Positions 15,932 through 22,855 of a stretch of 64,000 nt of DNA are shown one piece after another. This DNA comes from an uncultured Prevotella sp. (GTDB taxonomy: Bacteria; Bacteroidota; Bacteroidia; Bacteroidales; Bacteroidaceae). The notes below the pieces were generated by a model. The model did no database searches. It saw only the letters and a program-made list of their open reading frames with translations, and was not told where the DNA came from. Within the stretch, counting starts at the first letter, position 1, and every line of letters begins with the position of its first letter. The position numbers and the translations under genes were made by a program. Where the stretch lies: the NCBI GenBank assembly GCA_946415755.1, contig CAMKTS010000007.1, positions 39,459 to 103,458 of the forward strand, in the 5' to 3' direction.

Positions 15932-16965
15932 AGAAAATAGGGGTATTAGGTCATTTTGCCATTGGCACCAACATGAGTGACGGCCAAACCATCAAGACGA
16001 GGGTTGTTGGTGAAGAACTGCGACGTATCTATCCTGACGAAGTTGATTTTATCGACACTTATGGAGGTTGGAGATTCCTTTTTCGGCTGCCCGTTGTATT
16101 GTTGCAACTTCTCATCAAATACAAAAACATCATTATCATGCCTGCCCACAATGGTATCCGTATTATTTCACCGTTGTTGGTCATTGGCAATTTGTTCTTC
16201 CATCGAAGTATCCATTATGTGGTCATTGGCGGTTGGTTAGCAGTGTTTGCAAAAAGATATCCTCTGTTCAGATTCTTTATTCGTCAGTTCGATGGTATTT
16301 ACGTCGAATCAGATACCATGCGCCGACAACTGCAAGAATTATCTTTCACAAATGCCATATTAATGCCCAATAGCAAGCCTCTTCATATTGTGACAGAGAA
16401 TGACATTCCCCATTCCTTTCAGTTTCCACTTAAGGTATGCACCTTCTCAAGGATAATCAAAGAAAAAGGTATTGAAGATGCCATACTTGCAGTAAATGAA
16501 TGCAACAGGATAATGGGAAGGACAATTTATACCCTTGACATTTTTGGACAAGCAGACAGACAACAGGAGGCGTGGTTTAAAGAACTGATGAGCCAACAAC
16601 CCGACGAAATACAGTACAAAGGGATTGTTCCTTTTGATAAGAGTACGGAGACCCTCAAGGATTACTTTGCACTGCTTTTTCCCACCTATTATGAGGGAGA
16701 GTGTTTTGCCGGAACACTTATTGATGCCATGGCTTCTGGGATACCGACTATTGCTTCCGACTGGCACGAGAACGCCAATATCGTTATTGACGGGCAAACG
16801 GGCATCATCTTTCCCGTCCATGACCTCAACAGCTTAACTGATATTTTGACTGGCCTGGCAAACCATCCAGATCAAACCATCGGAATGCGCCACTCTTGTA
16901 TTCATAGGGCCAAAGAGTTTCTTCCAGAGAAAATCATCAAGACTCTTACTGACCGTCTTGTATAG
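15928..16965 (+). CDS. Glycosyltransferase, GT4-like
   Basis: The track ORF opens at 15835, but the family start MKKIGVLGHFAIGTNMSDGQ lies at the ATG 15928, which overlaps the wbsX stop in an ATGA arrangement and suits translational coupling. The product has 345 residues. The N-terminal half has a GT-B glycine loop (GTNMSDGQTIKT), and the C-terminal half the GT4 patterns CTFSRIIKEKGIEDAI and FPTYYEGECFAGTLIDAMASGIP, with the conserved glutamates. It would transfer a sugar onto the lipid-linked intermediate. Donor unknown. Confidence 0.85.
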   Translation: MKKIGVLGHFAIGTNMSDGQTIKTRVVGEELRRIYPDEVDFIDTYGGWRFLFRLPVVLLQLLIKYKNIIIMPAHNGIRIISPLLVIGNLFFHRSIHYVVIGGWLAVFAKRYPLFRFFIRQFDGIYVESDTMRRQLQELSFTNAILMPNSKPLHIVTENDIPHSFQFPLKVCTFSRIIKEKGIEDAILAVNECNRIMGRTIYTLDIFGQADRQQEAWFKELMSQQPDEIQYKGIVPFDKSTETLKDYFALLFPTYYEGECFAGTLIDAMASGIPTIASDWHENANIVIDGQTGIIFPVHDLNSLTDILTGLANHPDQTIGMRHSCIHRAKEFLPEKIIKTLTDRLV

Positions 16966-17003
16966 ACACACATCTCATTCGGATCTTTCAAACACACGCT
17001 CAC

Positions 17004-18413
17004 ATGCTTTTCAATTCTGTTGCTTTTCTGCTTTTCTTCCCTCTCGTTTGTATTTTTTATTTTGCTATCCCTTCAGACAAGATAAAAACCAGGAATCTGT
17101 TCCTCCTTGTTGTCAGCTACTATTTCTACATGAACTGGCAACCAGCCTACGCATTGCTGCTCCTTACCAGCACAGTAGTAACGTACCTGGCGGCTATAGG
17201 CATCGCTTCTGCTACAAAAAAGAGCCATAAAAAGACCTGTCTTGTAGCAAGTCTCGTCCTGAATTTGGGCATCTTGTTTCTGTTCAAATATTACAATTTC
17301 CTTGCAAGCAACCTGTCATTACTTTTCCAACAACTTGGGATTGCCATTCCCATGCCAGAATTCACCCTCCTGCTACCCGTAGGAATTTCCTTCTACACCT
17401 TCCAAGCCCTTGGCTATTCCATTGATGTCTACAGGGGAAATGTTCCTATCGAGAAAAACTTTTTTACATACGCTCTTTTTGTTTCATTCTTTCCTCAGTT
17501 GGTGGCTGGTCCCATCGAGCGTTCCAACCGGTTGCTACCGCAATTTAAGCACGAACACCATTTCGACTATAGCCAGGCAATGGGTGGCATCAGGCTGATG
17601 GTATGGGGCTATTTTATGAAATTAGCACTTGCCGACCGTTGCGCCATCTATGTCGATGCCATTTTCAACCATATCAGCCAGCATAATGGCGGGTCATACC
17701 TGATAGCATCCCTTCTGTTTCCATTTCAGATCTATGGCGACTTTGCCGGTTATTCGCTCATAGCAATAGGTGCAGCCCAGGTGATGGGCTTTCACCTCAT
17801 GCAGAATTTCCGACATCCTTACTTCGCATGTACCATTTCCGATTTTTGGCACCGTTGGCACATTTCCCTTTCCACATGGTTTAAAGACTATTTGTATATC
17901 CCCTTGGGCGGCAATCGTGTCAGCAGTATGAGATGCTACTTCAATCTGATGGTAACATTTGTTGTATCAGGAATCTGGCATGGGGCAAACTGGACGTTTC
18001 TTTCATGGGGTACACTTCATGGCATACTCTTATGTTTGGAGCGGTGGCTGGGTATCTCTAAAAAACGATTCTCCGGATTAGAAAAGTTCTCCCACTGGTT
18101 CATTACCTTCACATTAGTATGCTTTGCATGGATCTTCTTCCGTGCCAACAATCTGTCGGACGCTTATACCATTATCACTGGTATCTTTACGCATTTCGGT
18201 ATCCCATACTTAGCCATTGCAGATTTCCTGGCCATTGCATTGGCCCTATTTATCATGCTACTGAAAGAATGCCAAGAGGAATACCAGTGGAAAAGCCGTC
18301 TTGTCGCTCCAGGCAACTGGTTAACAAGCCATCTTTACATCGTCATCATGATAGCATACATCATCCTTTTCGGCGTACTTAACGGTGACCAATTTATCTA
18401 TTTCCAATTCTAA
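17004..18413 (+). CDS. MBOAT family O-acyltransferase (AlgI-like)
   Basis: The 469-residue protein has about ten membrane helices and MBOAT landmarks: PVGISFYTFQALGYSIDVYRG near residue 125, FFPQLVAGPIERS near residue 160, DFWHRWHISLSTWFKDYLY near residue 280, and GIWHGANWTFLSWG near residue 322 with the catalytic histidine. AlgI/PatA-type members move acetyl groups across the inner membrane to polysaccharide. The next gene, 11 bp downstream, encodes an SGNH-like anchored protein, the usual partner that places the acyl group on the glycan. The pair therefore probably O-acetylates the exopolysaccharide made by this locus. Confidence 0.9.
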   Translation: MLFNSVAFLLFFPLVCIFYFAIPSDKIKTRNLFLLVVSYYFYMNWQPAYALLLLTSTVVTYLAAIGIASATKKSHKKTCLVASLVLNLGILFLFKYYNFLASNLSLLFQQLGIAIPMPEFTLLLPVGISFYTFQALGYSIDVYRGNVPIEKNFFTYALFVSFFPQLVAGPIERSNRLLPQFKHEHHFDYSQAMGGIRLMVWGYFMKLALADRCAIYVDAIFNHISQHNGGSYLIASLLFPFQIYGDFAGYSLIAIGAAQVMGFHLMQNFRHPYFACTISDFWHRWHISLSTWFKDYLYIPLGGNRVSSMRCYFNLMVTFVVSGIWHGANWTFLSWGTLHGILLCLERWLGISKKRFSGLEKFSHWFITFTLVCFAWIFFRANNLSDAYTIITGIFTHFGIPYLAIADFLAIALALFIMLLKECQEEYQWKSRLVAPGNWLTSHLYIVIMIAYIILFGVLNGDQFIYFQF

Positions 18414-18424
18414 TATCATCAACA

Positions 18425-19333
18425 ATGAGAAAATTCTTTCTTAGCTGCATATTCATTATAACGGCCCTCTGGGTTGTCGACCGGATTGGCGGAGCAGCCA
18501 TGTGGTGGGTCAACCAGCATACGCATGACGTTGCCGGACCAAAGATAAAATACCTGGTCAGCAACGTTCACGAAGATGTCATCCTCATGGGTACTTCACG
18601 CTGCAACGGCCATTATGTCCCTTCCATTATCAGCGACTCCATCAAATTAAGCGTGTACAATGGTGGTATCGACGCTTCCTACTGCATCTATGCACACTAT
18701 CTCATGCTGAATCATATCCTCTCTCTGCACACACCGAAAGTAATCTGTTTAGACGTAATGCCCAGCGACTATGCCAAAGACAAAGACGATGCCTTTAACA
18801 CCATCAGTTTCTTTGCTCCCTATTTCGGAAAGAATGCTGCTGCCGACTCCGTATTTATGGATGCCGGCACCTATTGGAGCTATCAAATTTCCCACCTGTA
18901 TAGATTCAATGCGAAAGCTGTATCAAACATTGCCGGCCTGCTCGTCAACAAACAAGACCATAGCGACAACGGATATATTCCCATTCCACGTCCACCCCAT
19001 ACTCCCCAAAACATGAGGGATGAGTACACTCCCAAAGAGTGCGACAGTCTTAAAATAAGCTATCTCCATAAGTTTATCAACAAATGTAAGGAGAAAGACA
19101 TCCAGCTGATATTTGTAGCTTCACCCAAATTCATGCGCGCTGACGATGACCTTTATTCCGTATTAAAAGACATTGCATCCCAGAATGGCATCACATTCCT
19201 GGATTATCACTCCAAGGGCTTATACCAAGACCATCCTGATTATTTCAGAGACGAGCTCCATCTATGGGATAAAGGTGCAAGATTGTATTCTTCTGTCTTT
19301 GCCCATGACCTAAAAAAGCTGCTCAATCCATAA
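18425..19333 (+). CDS. SGNH-like anchored protein, partner of the MBOAT acyltransferase
   Basis: The 302-residue protein has one N-terminal membrane anchor (residues 5-20) and a periplasmic domain. VILMGTSRCNGHY near residue 55 resembles block I of SGNH/DltD-like proteins (GxSR in place of GDS), and RDELHLWDKGARLY near residue 280 carries the D-x-x-H pair of block V. This layout is that of AlgJ/DltD-type proteins working with an MBOAT. It lies 11 bp after the MBOAT gene and is the last plus-strand gene before the accessory block, so it probably completes the O-acetylation module. Whether it transfers or removes acyl groups is not visible. Confidence 0.72.
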   Translation: MRKFFLSCIFIITALWVVDRIGGAAMWWVNQHTHDVAGPKIKYLVSNVHEDVILMGTSRCNGHYVPSIISDSIKLSVYNGGIDASYCIYAHYLMLNHILSLHTPKVICLDVMPSDYAKDKDDAFNTISFFAPYFGKNAAADSVFMDAGTYWSYQISHLYRFNAKAVSNIAGLLVNKQDHSDNGYIPIPRPPHTPQNMRDEYTPKECDSLKISYLHKFINKCKEKDIQLIFVASPKFMRADDDLYSVLKDIASQNGITFLDYHSKGLYQDHPDYFRDELHLWDKGARLYSSVFAHDLKKLLNP

Positions 19334-19340
19334 GCCTTCC

Positions 19341-20153
19341 CTATTCTGCCGCACCTTTCTGATACACCCTGATCCAGTCTATTCGTGTTTCGTAGGTCTT
19401 CTTCAAGTCAGGAACCATACACTCATACTTGCCACTGCCAAGGCTCTGACTCAGGATAAGAAAGAAAGGACGGTCGAAAGTCCACTGACCATCGGCCAAG
19501 TCCTGCTTGTCCTTCGACTTCCTGTATACAGCCGTTACCTTTCCGTCGATGGTATAGGTCAGTTTGTCGGGCGACCACTCCACTCCATAGACATGCCACT
19601 TCTCAAGAGCTAATTTGGTACGGAAGGAATTTTGTGTGGTCTTCTTTTTAAGCACCACCGTCTGCTGGCTATGCACGGTTTGCTGTATCACACCCAGATC
19701 ACCGCACGTCTCAGCAATATCTATCTCACCATATATCTTGGGGTAGTCTATAGAGGGTTTCATCCATACAGCAGATTGGTTACCCCTCAAGTTGTTCGTC
19801 TTCATTCGCACCTCTACCTTTCCATACTGGAAGGAGAACTTGCCTGAAGTCTCTATGGCAGAAGTCAAGACACGGGCTGTATCATCCTCAAGGCCGTTGT
19901 TGGGTAGTGCCCTGCATACCAGCTGGCCTTTCTTGATGAATATGGCATGTCTGGAATTGCTCACCCAACGGGGCCACCCCGTTGCATATCGTTTTGAGGT
20001 TACCCACTTCGTGGTGTCTGGCCTGCTGCCATCCTTTTGGTTGAACTCGTCACTGAACACCAACTGCCACTTCTCGTCCTGCTGCTGTGATCGAACATAC
20101 GACACACCGGCCATTAGAAAAGCTGACAGTATCAAACAAAATACATATTTCAT
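19341..20153 (-). CDS. Secreted GH16 family beta-glucanase
   Basis: I take the start at 20153 (MKYVFCLILSAFLMAGVSYV), five codons inside the track ORF, as it gives a normal signal peptide; the product has 270 residues. The GH16 active-site motif is present as YGEIDIAET (ExDxxE with nucleophile and acid/base glutamates). Upstream are FSDEFNQKDGSRPDTTKW and the FSFQYGKVEVRMK strand, and downstream HVYGVEWSPDKLTYTIDG, all typical of laminarinase-like GH16. It hydrolyses beta-1,3 or mixed-linked glucans. It sits inside the exopolysaccharide locus on the opposite strand, so it might trim the cell's own polymer; foraging is equally possible. A strong promoter lies at 20189-20220. Confidence 0.9.
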   Translation of the reverse strand: MKYVFCLILSAFLMAGVSYVRSQQQDEKWQLVFSDEFNQKDGSRPDTTKWVTSKRYATGWPRWVSNSRHAIFIKKGQLVCRALPNNGLEDDTARVLTSAIETSGKFSFQYGKVEVRMKTNNLRGNQSAVWMKPSIDYPKIYGEIDIAETCGDLGVIQQTVHSQQTVVLKKKTTQNSFRTKLALEKWHVYGVEWSPDKLTYTIDGKVTAVYRKSKDKQDLADGQWTFDRPFFLILSQSLGSGKYECMVPDLKKTYETRIDWIRVYQKGAAE

Positions 20154-20188
20154 CTTCACATCCTCCAAGTCATCTTACAATTCTTCCA

Positions 20189-20220
20189 CAAAGATACGAA
20201 CTATTTTATGAATGAGCAAA
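20189..20220 (-). promoter_or_regulatory. Promoter of the GH16 gene
   Basis: On the minus strand TTTG (20220-20217) and TATCTTTG (20196-20189) are 20 nt apart. The start codon follows about 36 nt after the -7 element. Confidence 0.75.
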
Positions 20221-20237
20221 TAATTTGCCGATTATGT

Positions 20238-21371
20238 TCAAGCGTCTTTCTCCCTGACACGGTGTAGCAGCAGATCGCCACAGGCCGACTCTACTTCATC
20301 GAAGATTTCACGACAACGTTGTTCTTTCATTTTTATCTTCATACCAACAGCAATCATGTCCGATAACGAAGGATGACCAGTTCCGTTGACAGAAGTAGCA
20401 TGCTCGCCGTTATATCCTTCGGTGCAAAGCGTCAAGTCGTAGGCCGGTGCCAGATGCCAGCTATAGCGACCTTGCCCTTCCTCGCGGACATAATAGCTGA
20501 AGTTCTTGCAATGGTCATCTTTGTTCTCTGTCAGGTAGTTAAACACCATCCGGCGATACATTTCTTCAACCTCACGGGCACTTTGAGTCAGAAATCCAGT
20601 CAATGCCAGCAGATTGCCGTAATCAAGAACAGGATTGGCCAGCGAAAGTCCCAGCAGTCCACCTGCCGTAGCAGTATGTACACGCTGCCCGTCGGCAGTC
20701 ATATCAAAACGACGTGTAGCAAAATAGCGTCCGTTCATCAACTTGAAGTCAGGCACCTCGATGCCGCATTCCCTTGCCACCTTATTATAATGGTACTCCT
20801 GCTGACCGATGTCCTTTGGGTCGTAGGTATGACGGAACTTCACCAGCCAATGACCTTCGGAATCGTGGAATATAGCCTTGGGACGGGCCCCTCCGCTATT
20901 TCCGCTATTATACAGCAACAGTCCGGCATCTTCGTCCTGCCGTTCCTTCAAAACCTCCAACGCCTTCTCCTGCAGCATATCGAGGTCGGAAACTTCGCCT
21001 CCCCGTTGGATAGTTGTCTGTGGATGGTATGTCAAAGCACCCATACCTTCACTGCCGACAATGCTCAATCTATCTAGCGAAGACATGTTTGCATCGTTAA
21101 TCCCTTCACGCATCAGGGTCTTATGCAGCAGATAGCGTCCGTAGCCATCAGGCATGCTGTCTTCGAAGATGCCAAAATTGCCATAGAACGGCTGGGGTTT
21201 AGCTATGAACACGCCCTGCCTCAATGGCAGTTCCAAGGGCGAGATGCTGAAACCGTCCACAATCCATGCCTTGTCGTATTCAAAGGCACAGAGTTTGTCA
21301 TCAGGTGTCAGCGACAGAATGCCGACTATCCTATCATGATATTTTACCGTCAGTATATCTGTCTCTTTCAT
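20238..21371 (-). CDS. hipA: HipA-family serine/threonine kinase toxin
   Basis: The 377-residue protein shows the HipA N-terminal coupling domain (residues about 10-110, with EDSMPDGYGRYLL) and the kinase-like HipA C domain: GNSGGARPKA as the phosphate-binding loop, WLVKFR with the ATP lysine, NKDDHCKNFSYY as catalytic loop, and LAPAYDLT as the metal-binding DFG equivalent. All key residues are present. HipA toxins phosphorylate translation factors such as GltX and cause growth arrest and persistence. The start overlaps the stop of the HipB-like gene as ATGA, so antitoxin and toxin are coupled. At 377 residues it is shorter than E. coli HipA (440). Confidence 0.9.
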   Translation of the reverse strand: MKETDILTVKYHDRIVGILSLTPDDKLCAFEYDKAWIVDGFSISPLELPLRQGVFIAKPQPFYGNFGIFEDSMPDGYGRYLLHKTLMREGINDANMSSLDRLSIVGSEGMGALTYHPQTTIQRGGEVSDLDMLQEKALEVLKERQDEDAGLLLYNSGNSGGARPKAIFHDSEGHWLVKFRHTYDPKDIGQQEYHYNKVARECGIEVPDFKLMNGRYFATRRFDMTADGQRVHTATAGGLLGLSLANPVLDYGNLLALTGFLTQSAREVEEMYRRMVFNYLTENKDDHCKNFSYYVREEGQGRYSWHLAPAYDLTLCTEGYNGEHATSVNGTGHPSLSDMIAVGMKIKMKEQRCREIFDEVESACGDLLLHRVREKDA

Positions 21372-21706
21372 TCTTTCCGATAGGCTTTCTTTTTGTTTGT
21401 ATTCTTTCTGATTTGTGTCAGTTCTTCCATAGTGGAATACTTAGGTGCTGCAAACAAGTTCTTCACTTCTGCGGCATATCCCAAAGCAAGGGCAAGTGCT
21501 ATCAGGTTTTTTAGCGAGATAAGCCCTTTCTGTTCAAATCTCACTACATTACTGACAGCCACATCTGCCATCTCAGCCAACTGTTCACGCGTCAGATTCT
21601 TCTCAATCCTTCTACGCCTGAAATCTGCGGCCATTTTCTGCGACACATCGTCAACAGACTCTAACGTATAGTTGTCAAGAACTGACAACATATTAGTCGT
21701 TTCCAT
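21368..21706 (-). CDS. hipB: HipB-like Xre-family antitoxin/repressor
   Basis: The track ORF opens at 21817, upstream of the promoter at 21745-21776, so I place the start at the ATG 21706 (METTNMLSVLDNY), giving 112 residues. Residues about 30-85 form a helix-turn-helix of the Xre type (RRRIEKNLTREQLAEMADVA, then NVVRFEQKGLISLKNLIALA). It should bind its own operator and neutralise the HipA kinase encoded immediately downstream with a 4-bp overlap. The C-terminus is lysine-rich (NTNKKKAYRKE). Confidence 0.88.
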   Translation of the reverse strand: METTNMLSVLDNYTLESVDDVSQKMAADFRRRRIEKNLTREQLAEMADVAVSNVVRFEQKGLISLKNLIALALALGYAAEVKNLFAAPKYSTMEELTQIRKNTNKKKAYRKE

Positions 21707-21744
21707 ATAAACAATCCAACAAAAGAATAATATCTTATCTGTTG

Positions 21745-21776
21745 CAAAGGTACGAAAAACCATTGAGACCAGCAAA
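21745..21776 (-). promoter_or_regulatory. Promoter of hipBA
   Basis: On the minus strand TTTG (21776-21773) and TACCTTTG (21752-21745) are 20 nt apart. It decides the hipB start, because longer ORF starts lie upstream of it. Autoregulation by HipB is likely but no clear operator palindrome is seen. Confidence 0.75.
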
Positions 21777-21804
21777 TTTTTTAGCGAAAAATTTCGCAAG
21801 TGTC

Positions 21805-22260
21805 TTACCAATCCCATTCTTCTTGCTCACCATCGTAGACGAAGGGACCCTCGTAGCCGTACTGGCGACAGATGCGCTCGATGGTCTGTTGGGCCTCTGG
21901 GTCGATGAGGTGCTTGCCGTTACGCATCTGGTAGTAATACTTGCGGTTGAAGAGCTGGATAAGTTGGGCGCGGATGGCATGCTCCTGCCGGCCAGTCATC
22001 TGGTCGTAGAAGTGGAGCATGCCGCGTTGGCACAAGACACGGACGGCAGGACGGTGGAGCGGGCACTGGCCGCTCTTCACCAGTTCGTTTCTCGGATTGA
22101 CAGCCTCACAGCAGATCAGGCGACTGTCGACATACTGCCCAGCAAGCCAGCGCAGGCAGTCTTCACGATGTGTACAATGGTCGATGAAACACACTAAGTA
22201 ACGGGCAGCCTTCTCTCGCAGCTGCTCTTCTTGGTTGACTGTCGGGATGTTCTTCTTCAT
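21805..22260 (-). CDS. Small cytoplasmic protein, DUF6078-like
   Basis: Starting from MKKNIPTVNQEEQL (22260) the product has 151 residues without signal peptide or membrane segment. It is cysteine- and histidine-rich in its first half: CFIDHCTHREDCLRW, RLICCEAVNP, GQCPLHRP. A basic centre (HFYDQMTGRQEHAIRAQLI, NRKYYYQMRNG) and a tryptophan-rich acidic end (GEQEEWDW) follow. I recall such proteins as DUF6078, a Bacteroidales family of unknown role. A promoter at 22282-22312 reads into it. It lies between hipBA and the repeat-rich region, all on the minus strand. Confidence 0.6.
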   Translation of the reverse strand: MKKNIPTVNQEEQLREKAARYLVCFIDHCTHREDCLRWLAGQYVDSRLICCEAVNPRNELVKSGQCPLHRPAVRVLCQRGMLHFYDQMTGRQEHAIRAQLIQLFNRKYYYQMRNGKHLIDPEAQQTIERICRQYGYEGPFVYDGEQEEWDW

Positions 22261-22281
22261 GCTTTTTTCATTTTTTCGGTA

Positions 22282-22312
22282 CAAAGGTAGTCATTTTATG
22301 TGATAGTACAAA
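22282..22312 (-). promoter_or_regulatory. Promoter of the DUF6078-like gene
   Basis: On the minus strand TTTG (22312-22309) and TACCTTTG (22289-22282) are 19 nt apart. The chosen start at 22260 lies about 22 nt downstream of the -7 element. Confidence 0.7.
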
Positions 22313-22395
22313 ATAAATTTCAGAGAAAATAATAAAAAATTAGGTTAAGCCTACATAAGACAAGCTATCTTTCTTATTATCAAATCGTTAATTGA

Positions 22396-22431
22396 TGTAG
22401 GCTGCCTGCATAAGCCTGCATGCAGCCTACA
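22396..22431. repeat. Inverted repeat 1 (TGTAGGCTGC ... GCAGCCTACA)
   Basis: Ten-base arms at 22396-22405 and 22422-22431 are perfect complements around a 16-nt spacer that itself contains CTGCAT/ATGCAG. The reverse complement of the whole element matches the second repeat except for a 10-bp insertion. Confidence 0.85.
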
Positions 22432-22526
22432 AAATTACTATTTTTGACGAATTATTTACCACAGCTTTTAGTATTTTTATCTATATCAAATTGATTTTCA
22501 GACAGTTCCATAAAAGCAAATTTAGA

Positions 22527-22577
22527 GGTTACTAACTGTAACCATCGGGGTTACTGTCAGTAACCATGCAGGTTACC
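22527..22577. repeat. GGTTAC palindrome cluster
   Basis: GGTTAC-TAACT-GTAACC at 22527-22543 and GGTTACTG-T-CAGTAACC at 22549-22565 are two dyads about one helical turn or two apart, followed by a single GGTTACC at 22571. The layout is that of tandem operator sites for a dimeric regulator or initiator. Confidence 0.8.
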
Positions 22578-22684
22578 ATGATAAAGAGCCTACTTACTGA
22601 TGTGAACGTATGCTTTATTTCAATAAACCGATGGTTGGCGAAGAGGGCGAACAAACCTGTTTTTACTCATCTTATGTGGGCTAT

Positions 22685-22711
22685 ATGTAGGCTTATGCAG
22701 GCAGCCTACAT
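22685..22711. repeat. Inverted repeat 2 (ATGTAGGCT ... AGCCTACAT)
   Basis: Nine-base perfect arms flank TATGCAGGC. The element is an inverted, slightly shorter copy of the repeat at 22396-22431, so the two lie head to head about 250 bp apart. Confidence 0.85.
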
Positions 22712-22796
22712 AAGCTAACTGACTGGAATTACGCAACTTAATTCCAAATATGTAGGCTGAATCAATTTTTCAATAAAAATTTCATGTGAATTTTAC

Positions 22797-22827
22797 TTGC
22801 ACAAATCAAATTTAATTCGTACCTTTG
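22797..22827 (+). promoter_or_regulatory. Promoter of the VapE-like gene
   Basis: TTG at 22797-22799 and TACCTTTG at 22820-22827 are 20 nt apart; the ATG follows at 22856. The -33 region TTGCACAAATCAAAT (22797-22811) recurs exactly at 25016-25030 in the promoter of the next plus-strand gene. Confidence 0.75.
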
Positions 22828-22855
22828 CAGCATAGTAACAAAAACAACAAAACCT

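Larger units (their letters stand above)
22313..22796. other. Intergenic region dense in inverted repeats (candidate origin or operator)
   Basis: No gene is seen in these 480 bp. The octamer TGTAGGCT or its complement AGCCTACA occurs six times (22348, 22396, 22424, 22686, 22703, 22751). Two pairs form hairpins at 22396-22431 and 22685-22711, which are inverted copies of each other apart from a 10-bp indel. Between them lie two GGTTAC palindromes at 22527-22543 and 22549-22565 and a half site at 22571. Such iteron-like clustering in front of a replication-type ATPase resembles an origin, but a repressor-binding region would look similar. Confidence 0.7.
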
